A DNA stretch of 24,401 bases from Novosphingopyxis sp038234155 (GTDB taxonomy: Bacteria; Pseudomonadota; Alphaproteobacteria; Sphingomonadales; Sphingomonadaceae), in NCBI GenBank assembly GCA_038234155.1, contig JBBSUT010000018.1, forward strand, positions 1 to 24,401. The letters are read 5' to 3'. Below the pieces are notes generated by a model. It did no database searches. It was not told the DNA's origin and saw only the letters and a program-made list of their open reading frames with translations. Both the position numbers and the translations under genes were made by a program. Shown in pieces: positions 6,644-13,643 of this stretch; position 1 is the first letter of the stretch; each line of letters begins with the position of its first letter.

Positions 6644-8056
6644 GTGCGTCTCCTCATGCTCGTCGACGACGAACCGGCGCAATGCCGGCTGGTATCGGCG
6701 ATCGCCTCGCGGGCGGGATGGCGTACCGTCTTTGCCCGCGATTCGGAAATCGCGATCGCCATGCTCGGGACGCAGGACGGCATGATGCTGGACGCGATCC
6801 TGCTCGATCAGTGGGCGCCGGGTTCCGACAGCGCAGAACTGATCGCCGAATTGAAGGCGCGCCGCCCCGCTCTTCCGATCCTGCTGCTCACCAGCTTCGG
6901 ATCAACCGAGGGCGCGGTAGCCGCAATGCGTGCGGGCGCGACCGACTATCTGATCAAGCCGGTCTCGCCAGAACGGCTGATGACGGCGCTGGACCAGGCG
7001 GTTGACAAGATCAGCCACAGCGGAGAGCTGCAGCCGCTCACCGAGAAATTGGGTCAGGAGCTGGCGTTCGAGGAGATCATCGGGGCCGCTCCGGGTTTTC
7101 GCACCGCGCTCGCCATCGCGGCCAAGGCGGCGCGCAGCAAGGTGCCGGTGTTCATCGAGGGGGAGACCGGGGTGGGTAAGGAAACGATGGCCGATGCCAT
7201 CCATGCCGCCTCTCCCAGATCGAAGATGCCGCTGATCAAGGTGGCGTGCGGATCGATCGCCGAGAACCTGCTTGATTCAGTGCTGTTCGGGCATGAAAAG
7301 AACGCTTTTACCGGTGCATTCGACCGGCGCGTCGGCCTGTTGCAGCAGGCGGACGGCGGCACCATCATGATCGACGAGATCGATCGGATGCCCAGCGCCA
7401 CGCAGGTACGGCTGGTACGACTGGTGACCGAGCACGAAATCCAGCCGCTCGGCAGTCCGCACAGCTATCGGATCGACGTACGGCTGATCACCGCCGCGGA
7501 CGAACCGCTCGAGCCCATGCTGGCCGGCGGTGCCTTTCGCGAGGACCTGTTCTACCGGATCAATGTGGTCCAGTTGGCGATCCCGCCGCTGCGTGAGCGG
7601 ACCGGCGATATCAGCGCGCTGGCCCGCCATTTCTTGGCGCGCTTGGCCTGCCAGCCGGGGCTGCGCAGCCTCGGCATTACCGACGAGGCGCTAACCCTGC
7701 TGCGCGCTTATGACTGGCCCGGCAATGTCCGCCAGTTGCAGGATGTTCTCTTCCGCGCTTCGGTGTTGTGCGATGGTGATGCGCTCACGCCTGCGGAATT
7801 TCCCAAGATCGCCGCGGCGGTGGAGGAGGCAGGGCCCGGCGACGGAATTGCCACCCAGCATGCGGACGGGATCGGCGTAACGCTGTACGAACCGGACGGC
7901 AATTTGCGGCCGCTCGAACAGATCGAGGCGGATGTGATCCGCCTGGCGATCGGCCATTATCGCGGGCGCATGACGGAGGTTGCCCGCCGGCTTGGCATTG
8001 GCCGCTCCACGCTCTACCGAAAGCTCAGCGATCTCGGGATCGACAACGCGGCCTGA
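6644..8056 (+). CDS. NtrC-family response regulator (receiver, AAA+, Fis-type HTH)
   Basis: A 470-residue regulator. Residues 3-120 form a receiver domain: acidic pair in LMLVDDE, phosphoacceptor Asp55 in AILLDQW, Thr83 and Lys105 (LIKP). Residues 145-375 form a sigma-54 AAA+ domain with Walker A GETGVGKE (173-180), Walker B GGTIMIDEID, FREDLFYRINVVQLAIPPLRERTGD and WPGNVRQLQ. A Fis-type helix-turn-helix ends the protein (EVARRLGIGRSTLYRKLSDLGI). The sigma-54 contact loop, usually GAFTGA, reads NAFTGA (Asn220; AAC at 7301-7303). The start chosen is GTG at 6644, with GAGGA 4 bases upstream and the receiver beginning at once; ATG at 6596 in the same frame lacks a ribosome site. No histidine kinase gene is adjacent, so the signal is unknown. 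Confidence 0.88.
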   Translation: MRLLMLVDDEPAQCRLVSAIASRAGWRTVFARDSEIAIAMLGTQDGMMLDAILLDQWAPGSDSAELIAELKARRPALPILLLTSFGSTEGAVAAMRAGATDYLIKPVSPERLMTALDQAVDKISHSGELQPLTEKLGQELAFEEIIGAAPGFRTALAIAAKAARSKVPVFIEGETGVGKETMADAIHAASPRSKMPLIKVACGSIAENLLDSVLFGHEKNAFTGAFDRRVGLLQQADGGTIMIDEIDRMPSATQVRLVRLVTEHEIQPLGSPHSYRIDVRLITAADEPLEPMLAGGAFREDLFYRINVVQLAIPPLRERTGDISALARHFLARLACQPGLRSLGITDEALTLLRAYDWPGNVRQLQDVLFRASVLCDGDALTPAEFPKIAAAVEEAGPGDGIATQHADGIGVTLYEPDGNLRPLEQIEADVIRLAIGHYRGRMTEVARRLGIGRSTLYRKLSDLGIDNAA

Positions 8057-8173
8057 ACCGCGGCGCGATGCGCCAGTCCTTACTGCGCCAGACCTTGCCA
8101 CCAGTGGTCCGCGCGCTTATCGGTGCGTCCTAGTCGGCGGGGGCGCGGCTTGCCCTGCTATGTCCGAGGTTTC

Positions 8174-9007
8174 TTGTCGCAGCCCGTCACCCTTGATCCG
8201 CCGAAACTGACCGATCGCCTGAGCGATCGCCTGCGCGGCACGCTGAGCGGCCGGATGGGCGGCATCGTCCTGACGGTGCTGATCGAGGGTCTTCTGGTTT
8301 TGCTGCTGCTCACCTTTGGACCCCGGATGGCGGAACCGCGCAAGGTGGCCCAGACCACAACGGTGCTGAATATCGATGCGCCGCAAGCGCCCGAACCGGT
8401 CCCGGCACCGCCCGAGTTCCAGGCGCCCGACCCGGGACAGGCCGCGGCTGAAGTGCCTGAACCCGCGCCCGAAACGCCGCAGCGGCCCGATCGCCTCGCG
8501 CCGACGAATGCGCCGCGGCCTATGCCGGTCACTCCGCCCGAGGTGCAAATCACCCGCCCACCGGCGCTGATCCCAATGACGCCGAACCAGATGGCCGCGG
8601 CGGATTTGTCGAAATTGCCGTCCAGGGCGGCCCCCGCCGCTCCGGCACGCCCGATGATGGGGCCGGTTGGTTCGGCGCGATCAAGCGATACGGCCCGCGT
8701 TGGCACAGCGCCCAACGGAGAACCGCTGTACGCGGCCGCCTGGTACCGCGAGCCGACGGGAGCGGAGATGCGCGGCTATCTTTCAACCGCGCAGGGGCCG
8801 GGCTGGGGTCTCATCGCCTGCCGCACAGTGGCGGAGTTCCGCGTGGACAGCTGTGTGGCGCTGGACGAGACGCCGGGATCGAACATCAACCGTGCCGTGC
8901 TGGCCGCCGCCTGGCAGTTCCGCGTGCGGCCGCCGCGCATCGGCGGGCAGACGCTGGTCGGCACCTGGGTGCGCATCCGCATCGATTACAGCAACAGGCC
9001 AGGCTGA
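8174..9007 (+). CDS. Membrane-anchored Pro-rich protein with TonB-like C-terminus
   Basis: About 277 residues. An N-terminal cytoplasmic stub (PPKLTDRLSDRLRG) is followed by one membrane helix (about residues 30-50, IVLTVLIEGLLVLLLLTFGP), a long Pro/Ala-rich periplasmic stretch, and a C-terminal domain of about 100 residues ending AAWQFRVRPPRIGG..LVGTWVRIRIDY. This layout matches TonB-type energy transducers, although the central region lacks the usual (EP/KP)n run. The C-terminal domain has two cysteines (WGLIACRTV and VDSCVAL) that could form a periplasmic disulfide. The start is uncertain: TTG at 8174 has GAGG 4 bases upstream, while GTG at 8123 (17 codons longer) has none. No ExbB/ExbD genes are in the window, so TonB function is inference only. 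Confidence 0.65.
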   Translation: MSQPVTLDPPKLTDRLSDRLRGTLSGRMGGIVLTVLIEGLLVLLLLTFGPRMAEPRKVAQTTTVLNIDAPQAPEPVPAPPEFQAPDPGQAAAEVPEPAPETPQRPDRLAPTNAPRPMPVTPPEVQITRPPALIPMTPNQMAAADLSKLPSRAAPAAPARPMMGPVGSARSSDTARVGTAPNGEPLYAAAWYREPTGAEMRGYLSTAQGPGWGLIACRTVAEFRVDSCVALDETPGSNINRAVLAAAWQFRVRPPRIGGQTLVGTWVRIRIDYSNRPG

Positions 9008-9149
9008 ACAGCGCGCCGTACTGCGCGCGGCCGGACCAAGCGACTATTCGGCAGACGGAGCGTGCCGTGCGACGGATTGTTCCCGAGACGGCGCATCCCT
9101 TTCCCTGCTCGCCCGTTCCGCAAAGTCCATCTTGTAAGGAGTTATAAAA

Positions 9150-9587
9150 ATGGCACACGGACTATCAATTCTCGAGACCCTCACCGACACCGCTTTCGAC
9201 AGCGTGCTCGGTTATGAAAAGGCGGCCGAAAAGGCGACCAACGCCGGTCTCAAGCAGACCCTCATTACGCAGGCCGCCACGCGCCGCAGCACGATCGACG
9301 CACTAAATCGCGAGATCGTTCGCCTTGGCGGCACCGCACGCACGGACGGCAGCACGCTGGGTGCCGCGCACCGTGCATTCACCTCGCTGGCCGACGCATT
9401 TGGCGATTCCAACGAGCGTGCGGCAGAGCGCGTTGAGGAAGGCGAGGATTATCTGGAGAAGAAGTTCCGCGAAGCGCTGGATGATACCGATCTGGCGCCG
9501 GAAAGCCGGATCGTGGTCGAGGCGGCACACCGTGAGATAAGCGAGGGCGAACGCCTGACCGATCGTCTGGCCGAACAGTTCGACTGA
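9150..9587 (+). CDS. DUF2383 (PA2169-family) four-helix-bundle protein
   Basis: A 145-residue, highly charged, all-helical cytoplasmic protein without signal peptide or membrane helix. It shows the DUF2383/PA2169 pattern: an opening helix ILETLTDTAFDSVLGYEKAAEKA, a second helix ending in LNREIVRLGG, a middle AAHRAFTSLADAF and the acidic helix GEDYLEKKFREAL. The fold is ferritin-like, but I cannot confirm a full metal-ligand set, and the family role (often stress-linked) is not established. AAGGAG lies 8 bases before the ATG, a strong ribosome site. It is a single-gene unit closed by a strong terminator. I looked upstream for a GGAAC..GTT general-stress promoter and did not find one. Confidence 0.85.
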   Translation: MAHGLSILETLTDTAFDSVLGYEKAAEKATNAGLKQTLITQAATRRSTIDALNREIVRLGGTARTDGSTLGAAHRAFTSLADAFGDSNERAAERVEEGEDYLEKKFREALDDTDLAPESRIVVEAAHREISEGERLTDRLAEQFD

Positions 9588-9608
9588 TACCGCGCGTTCT
9601 TAGGCTTG

Positions 9609-9645
9609 AAGCCCGCGCCTCGTTAAGAGGTCGCGGGCTTTTTGC
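9609..9645 (+). terminator. Strong intrinsic terminator
   Basis: AAGCCCGCG (9609-9617) pairs with CGCGGGCTT. An inner CCTC-gtta-GAGG extends the stem to 13 pairs with one bulge, and a T-run follows on the plus strand. It ends the DUF2383 transcript. On the minus strand there is no T-run, so it is weak for folP. Confidence 0.9.
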
Positions 9646-9649
9646 TGCA

Positions 9650-10729
9650 TCAGGCCCGGGCGGTCACTCCTGCATCGCGCAAGCCGCGCCAGACACGCAC
9701 CGCCTGCACCGTTTCCGGCACGTCGTGAACCCGCACAATCTGCGCGCCCGCCTCGACCGCTTTCATCGCCAGGAACAGCGATCCTCCAAGGCGCTGGTCA
9801 GCCGTCGCCTCGTTGCTGAGAGCGCCGATCATGCGCTTTCGGCTGGACCCGATCAGCAGCGGGCAGCCCAGACCGTGGTAGAGCGCCAGATTGTTCAGGA
9901 TCGCGGCATTTTCGGTCACGGATTTGCCGAAGCCGAGGCCCGGATCCACGATCAGCCGGGCTACAGCAATCCCGGCGTCGACCAGCGCCGCGATACGTCC
10001 CTCCAGCCAATCATACACTTCCAGCGCGGCATCACCATAATCTCCCCCCTCGTGCGGGTCCGCGCCTTGGCTGGGGGCATGCATGATACAGATCGGCACC
10101 GTGCTTGCCTTGGCAATGGCGAGCGCCCGTGGATCGTGCAGCAGCGCCGAAATGTCGTTGATCATGTGCGCGCCGGCGGACAGCGCCGCCTCCATCACCG
10201 CGGCCTTGCGCGTGTCGATCGACACCGGCGTGCCCGCGCGGGCGAGCCGCTCGACTACCGGCAGGACGCGGGCGATTTCGTCGCCTTCCCAGACTGGCTT
10301 TGCGCCGGGCCGTGTGGACTCGCCGCCGATGTCGATGATCGATGCCCCTTCGCTGGCCATGGTCACCCCGGCCTCGGCTGCGCCCGCTACATCGTCAGTA
10401 AAGCGCCCTCCGTCCGAAAAACTGTCCGGCGTGATGTTGAGGATCCCCATGATATGCGGCTGATCGAACCGCAGCACCCGATCGCCCAGCGTCAGCGCGG
10501 CGCGCGGCGTGGTAAGATTGCGCCAGATCGCTGCGGCGCGGTCTTGCATGGCACCCGGCAGTGCCGCGATTTCGCCCGGCACATCCTGCGCGGCGACGAG
10601 GCGGCGCTTGGCGTCTGCAATCCACTCCACCTGCGCAAACCACAGCATCGTCCCCGCCAGCCGCTGGACAGCGCCGTCATGGCGCTGCGGGCTTTCGACG
10701 AAGCTTACGGGACGGAGATGGAGGGTCAT
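9650..10729 (-). CDS. folP: Dihydropteroate synthase with N-terminal extension
   Basis: A 359-residue enzyme that joins para-aminobenzoate to the pterin diphosphate in folate synthesis; it is the sulfonamide target. The TIM-barrel motifs are all present: HIMGILNITPDSFSDGG, IDIGGESTRPGA, PVSIDTRKA, MINDISA, LIVDPGLGFGKS, LLIGSSRKRMIG and the closing IVRVHDV. The core matches the usual ~280 residues, but about 85 residues precede it (amphipathic, ending RFDQPH), as I recall from other Sphingomonadales. ATG at 10729 is preferred because AGGA at 10738-10741 is 8 bases upstream; the ATG at 10735 would be only 2 away. It starts about 50 bases after the ccrM stop with no terminator between, so it is probably transcribed with ccrM. 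Confidence 0.95.
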   Translation of the reverse strand: MTLHLRPVSFVESPQRHDGAVQRLAGTMLWFAQVEWIADAKRRLVAAQDVPGEIAALPGAMQDRAAAIWRNLTTPRAALTLGDRVLRFDQPHIMGILNITPDSFSDGGRFTDDVAGAAEAGVTMASEGASIIDIGGESTRPGAKPVWEGDEIARVLPVVERLARAGTPVSIDTRKAAVMEAALSAGAHMINDISALLHDPRALAIAKASTVPICIMHAPSQGADPHEGGDYGDAALEVYDWLEGRIAALVDAGIAVARLIVDPGLGFGKSVTENAAILNNLALYHGLGCPLLIGSSRKRMIGALSNEATADQRLGGSLFLAMKAVEAGAQIVRVHDVPETVQAVRVWRGLRDAGVTARA

Positions 10730-10780
10730 GGCCATTGTCCTAGTTTTTTCCCTTTACCGATAGGGAGGAGAGCTCTGTTT

Positions 10781-11926
10781 TTAGGGCTCCGTTGCCAGCA
10801 AATAGGTCTGCCGCAGCGCATCAATCGGTTGCAACGCGCCGTCTTCGCCTTCGAAATGCCAGAAAGTCCAGCCGTTGCAGCTCGGTGCGCCCTGCAGCGT
10901 AGCGCCCATCTTGTGCAGGCTGGCCGTCGCGCCGCCGCTTTCCAGCGAACCGTCCGCGCGCACCGTGGCGCTATGTTGGCGCTTGCGGCAATAAAGCCTT
11001 GCCCCCGCTTTCAGATAGCCTGTTTCGACCAGCGTTCCAAACGGCACCTTGGGCTGGTTGCGCGGGCTCTGCATCGTCCTCAGTGCGCGTTCATCGAGCG
11101 GAAGGGCGGCATCGATCCGCTCTTGTGCCACTGCGCAATAGCTCTCCTCCCGCTCGATTCCGATCCATTCACGGCCCAGCCGCTTGGCCACCGCGCCGGT
11201 CGTGCCGGTGCCGAAAAACGGATCGAGCACCACGTCGCCCGGGTTGGTCGTGGCCAGCAGCAGGCGATAGAGCAGCGCTTCCGGCTTTTGCGTGGGGTGT
11301 GCCTTGTGGCCGTTGGTCTTCAGCCGTTCCTGCCCGCCGCAAATCGGGAAAGTCCAGTCGCTGCGCATCTGAAGCTCGTCATTCAGCGTCTTCATCGCGC
11401 GGTAGTTGAAGGTGTATTTTGCTTTGTCCGAATGCGCGGCCCAGATCAGCGTCTCATGCGCATTTGTGAAGCGGGTGCCGCGGAAATTGGGCATCGGGTT
11501 GGACTTGCGCCAGACGATATCGTTCAAAATCCAGTAGCCCAGATCCTGCACCGCCGCCCCCACGCGGAAGATATTGTGATAGCTGCCGATCACCCACAGC
11601 GATCCGGACGGTTTCAGGATGCGCCGCGCCTCGGCCAGCCAGACCCGCGTAAATATATCGTAGGCGGCAAACGTGTCGAATTTGTCCCAGTCGTTCGTCA
11701 CGGCGTCGACATGACTGCCGTCTGGACGGTGCAGTTCCCCGCCCAGTTGCAGATTATAGGGCGGATCGGCGAAGATCATGTCAATGCAGCCATCGGGCAA
11801 CTCCCGCATGGCCGCGATACAGTCGCGGCGCAGGATCTGGCCCAGTGGCAGCAGCGCCAGCTGCGCAGTCGGCGCCTTCTCCCGCGAACGTGGCGCAGCC
11901 TCCCTCAGCATGTCGATAGCCCCCAT
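10781..11926 (-). CDS. ccrM: CcrM-type DNA adenine N6-methyltransferase (GANTC)
   Basis: A 381-residue beta-class methyltransferase. It has DPPY (residues 54-57, catalytic motif IV) first and the AdoMet loop DPFFGTGTTG (about 236-244) second, the order typical of HinfI/CcrM enzymes. HPTQKPEALLYRLL and WRKSNPMPNFRGTRF(T)NAHE are CcrM hallmarks. The C-terminal ~90 residues (VPFGTLVETGYLKAGARLYC...NGWTFWHFE) are the DNA-contacting extension found in CcrM. In alphaproteobacteria this enzyme methylates GANTC behind the replication fork, and the methylation state sets cell-cycle gene expression. AAGGGGAG lies just before the ATG. Upstream are a CtrA-like box and three GANTC sites; folP follows on the same strand. 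Confidence 0.95.
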   Translation of the reverse strand: MGAIDMLREAAPRSREKAPTAQLALLPLGQILRRDCIAAMRELPDGCIDMIFADPPYNLQLGGELHRPDGSHVDAVTNDWDKFDTFAAYDIFTRVWLAEARRILKPSGSLWVIGSYHNIFRVGAAVQDLGYWILNDIVWRKSNPMPNFRGTRFTNAHETLIWAAHSDKAKYTFNYRAMKTLNDELQMRSDWTFPICGGQERLKTNGHKAHPTQKPEALLYRLLLATTNPGDVVLDPFFGTGTTGAVAKRLGREWIGIEREESYCAVAQERIDAALPLDERALRTMQSPRNQPKVPFGTLVETGYLKAGARLYCRKRQHSATVRADGSLESGGATASLHKMGATLQGAPSCNGWTFWHFEGEDGALQPIDALRQTYLLATEP

Positions 11927-11963
11927 CTGCTCCCCTTCCCCTTCAGATATTGGCCATCAGCGT

Positions 11964-11968
11964 GAGTC
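11964..11968. promoter_or_regulatory. GANTC methylation site in the ccrM leader
   Basis: GAGTC, about 38 bases before the ccrM start and downstream of the CtrA-like box, so it probably lies in the promoter or leader. Methylation by CcrM here could feed back on its own gene. Confidence 0.5.
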
Positions 11969-12012
11969 CACCCGGGCCGCAGGTCAAGCGGCTTGATCCT
12001 GCGCTGGAAGCG

Positions 12013-12027
12013 CTAAGCGATGGTTAA
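12013..12027 (-). promoter_or_regulatory. Candidate CtrA-binding box upstream of ccrM
   Basis: The minus strand reads TTAACCATCGCTTAG, which is TTAA-N7-TTAG. One base differs from the CtrA consensus TTAA-N7-TTAA, and the left half is the preferred TTAACCAT form. It lies about 87 bases before the ccrM start codon and points toward it. CtrA activates ccrM in Caulobacter; use of the same control here is inferred. Confidence 0.6.
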
Positions 12028-12044
12028 CGGAGCAGGAACGAAAT

Positions 12045-12049
12045 GAGTC
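12045..12049. promoter_or_regulatory. GANTC methylation site upstream of ccrM
   Basis: GAGTC 17 bases beyond the CtrA-like box on the side away from ccrM. It is the second of three GANTC sites in this gap. Confidence 0.45.
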
Positions 12050-12111
12050 CTCCGCGATATGTGGGGCCTGTGGACAACCCGGGTCGCCACATTTTGGGGT
12101 GTGGCCGAAAG

Positions 12112-12116
12112 GACTC
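12112..12116. promoter_or_regulatory. GANTC methylation site upstream of ccrM
   Basis: GACTC in the gap between rnhB and ccrM, the third GANTC site. It is farthest from ccrM and may be incidental. Confidence 0.35.
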
Positions 12117-12207
12117 GGCATCCCGAGAAATGCAGATGGGGTGATTTGCATGTAGTGGCTGCACCGCGCTTCGCTCACTTATCGAAGCGTAGCGTGGACG
12201 TCGCGCC

Positions 12208-12804
12208 TTACAGCAGCGCCAGTTGCGCGACCGGCGCAAAGCTTTTGCGGTGGAGGGGGGTGGGCCCGTGATGACGCAGGGCCGCCAGATGCGCAGCAGT
12301 GCCATAACCCTTGTTCTGGTCCCACGCATAATGCGGATAGGTTTGCGCGGCCTCGATCATGATCGCGTCGCGGTGCTCCTTGGCTACGATCGAAGCCGCG
12401 GAAATGCAGCGTTCGCTAGCATCTCCCTTCACGATCGCGCGGGCCGCCCATCGCCAGCCAGCGCAGCGTCCGTGCGGTGTCAAATTGCCGTCGATCAGCA
12501 CTTCGGCAGGATCGCAGGCATGATCGCGGCACAATGCGTCCACCGCCCGCGTCATCGCCAGCATCGTCGCCTGAAAAATGTTGATCGCGTCGATCTCGTC
12601 TACGCTGGCAAGTCCGATGCCGAAGCGGCAACGTGCGCGAATGCGCGCCGCAAGCAGCGCGCGTCTGGGCGCACTCAGAACCTTGCTGTCGGCGAGTCCC
12701 TGGATCGTCCGCGGGCACAGGATGACCGCCGCGGCCACCACCGGCCCGGCCAGCGGCCCGCGCCCGGCCTCGTCCACGCCTGCGGTATCAGTGAAAGCAC
12801 TCAC
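12208..12804 (-). CDS. rnhB: Ribonuclease HII
   Basis: A 198-residue RNase HII, which cuts RNA in RNA-DNA hybrids and starts removal of misincorporated ribonucleotides. Visible motifs are the catalytic DEAGRGPLAGPVVAAAV (Asp11, Glu12), LADSKVLS, EVLIDGN (Asp105) and ISAASIVAKEHRD. The substrate loop has DSKVLS where DSK(K/Q)LS is usual, a mild change. HYAWDQNKGYGTAAHLAAL is the typical end region. The ATG lies within the thiD stop (ATGA at 12801-12804), so the two are translationally coupled. It is the last gene of the glmM-thiD-rnhB string before the ccrM control region. Confidence 0.96.
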   Translation of the reverse strand: MSAFTDTAGVDEAGRGPLAGPVVAAAVILCPRTIQGLADSKVLSAPRRALLAARIRARCRFGIGLASVDEIDAINIFQATMLAMTRAVDALCRDHACDPAEVLIDGNLTPHGRCAGWRWAARAIVKGDASERCISAASIVAKEHRDAIMIEAAQTYPHYAWDQNKGYGTAAHLAALRHHGPTPLHRKSFAPVAQLALL

Positions 12805-13643
12805 AGTTCGTTCACCCGCACGGCCTGGTGACCCATCGGGCCATTATCGGCCACGAAATCGGGCGCGGCGCGCAGGGCGGCATGCACGAACGCGCGGGCC
12901 CAGGTGATTGCATCTTCCAGCCGCATGCCCTTGGCCAATCCCATCGCAATGGCGCTGCCGAGCGTGCAGCCGGTGCCATGATCGTGCGGTGTATCGATGC
13001 GCGCGTCAGACCAGCTGGCTTTGCGGCCGTCCCGTGCAATCAGACGATCGGTGATGCTTTCCCCCGCAGCATGGCCGCCCTTGATCAGCAGCGCAGTGCC
13101 ATGTCCCAGCACCGCCGCCTCGCCGCCCAGCGCTTCGAGCTCGGGAAGGTTGGGCGTCGTTACCACCGCGATTGTCATAAGCCGCTTAAAAGCCGCGATT
13201 GTGCCCGCGTCGGCCAAAACCGCGCCGCTGCTGGCGATCATGACCGGATCAAACACAATCGGGATGGAGACCATCCTGTTGTCTGAATCGACTATATTGG
13301 CAGAAACGACCCCACTGTCAGAATTGACAGGCCCGGTATCCGAGTTTTGAAACAGTTCAGCCAGTCTCTGCGCCACGGCCATCGCGGTCTCCGCGCTCCC
13401 GATCATGCCGATCTTGATCGCGTCCACGCCAATGTCCGAAACGCATGCCTCGATCTGATCGAGCACCATCTGCGTCGGGATCTGATGCACGCCGCTCACG
13501 CCGCGCGAATTTTGCGCGGTCACCGCAGTGATCGCGGTCATTGCGTGGCCGCCCAGCATGGTGACGGTCTTGATGTCCGCCTGGATGCCCGCTCCGCCTG
13601 AACTGTCGGAGCCTGCGATAATCAGGATGCGCGGCGTGGACAT
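12801..13643 (-). CDS. thiD: Hydroxymethylpyrimidine kinase / HMP-phosphate kinase
   Basis: A 280-residue kinase making HMP diphosphate for thiamine synthesis. Family motifs are ILIIAGSDSSGGAGIQADIKT at the start, AIKIGMIGS, PIVFDPVMIASSG, TPNLPELEALGG, LLIKGGH and the anion-hole segment DHGTGCTLGSAIA (Cys226). Between residues 98 and 127 lies an extra Asn/Ser/Asp-rich stretch with repeated NSD-type units (NSDTGPV, NSDSGVV, VDSDN), located between a helix and the strand leading to FDPVM. The start is ATG at 13643 because it overlaps the glmM stop by one base (TGATG) and the family begins here. The open frame continues upstream through glmM, which is only a shadow. Confidence 0.95.
   Translation of the reverse strand: MSTPRILIIAGSDSSGGAGIQADIKTVTMLGGHAMTAITAVTAQNSRGVSGVHQIPTQMVLDQIEACVSDIGVDAIKIGMIGSAETAMAVAQRLAELFQNSDTGPVNSDSGVVSANIVDSDNRMVSIPIVFDPVMIASSGAVLADAGTIAAFKRLMTIAVVTTPNLPELEALGGEAAVLGHGTALLIKGGHAAGESITDRLIARDGRKASWSDARIDTPHDHGTGCTLGSAIAMGLAKGMRLEDAITWARAFVHAALRAAPDFVADNGPMGHQAVRVNEL
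13280..13350 (-). repeat. Low-complexity NSD-repeat insert within thiD
   Basis: This stretch codes for the extra Asn/Ser/Asp-rich segment of ThiD. It is more AT-rich than its surroundings and holds three related units on the plus strand (GTCTGAATCGACTAT, GTCAGAATTGACAGG, ATCCGAGTTTTGAAA). One unit contains a perfect inverted repeat CTGTCA-GAAT-TGACAG (13315-13330). Confidence 0.55.

Larger units (their letters stand above)
11927..12207 (-). promoter_or_regulatory. ccrM upstream control region
   Basis: The 281 bases between the rnhB stop and ccrM hold no gene. They contain a near-consensus CtrA box, three GANTC sites, a short hairpin GCCACA/TGTGGC (12086-12105) and a 7-base perfect hairpin CGCTTCG/CGAAGCG (12167-12189). 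The last hairpin lies about 19 bases past the rnhB stop and could slow or stop the upstream transcript, but it lacks a T-run. A distinct -10 could not be assigned. Confidence 0.6.

Noticed and set aside
6388..7005. A 205-codon plus-strand frame upstream of and into the response regulator
   Set aside because: Its second half overlaps the receiver domain in another frame and the product is Arg-rich without motifs.
9008..9149. A general-stress (GGAAC-N16-17-GTT) promoter for the DUF2383 gene
   Set aside because: No GGAAC occurs on the plus strand there; the GTTCC occurrences point the wrong way.
9725..11965. A 746-codon open frame on the plus strand across folP and ccrM
   Set aside because: It is wholly antisense to two genes with full family motifs. 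Its translation is rich in Arg, His, Gln and Pro with no domain, which is typical of a GC-rich shadow frame.
12167..12189. Perfect hairpin after rnhB as an intrinsic terminator
   Set aside because: A 7-base stem is present, but no T-run follows on the minus strand, so it is noted only within the control region.
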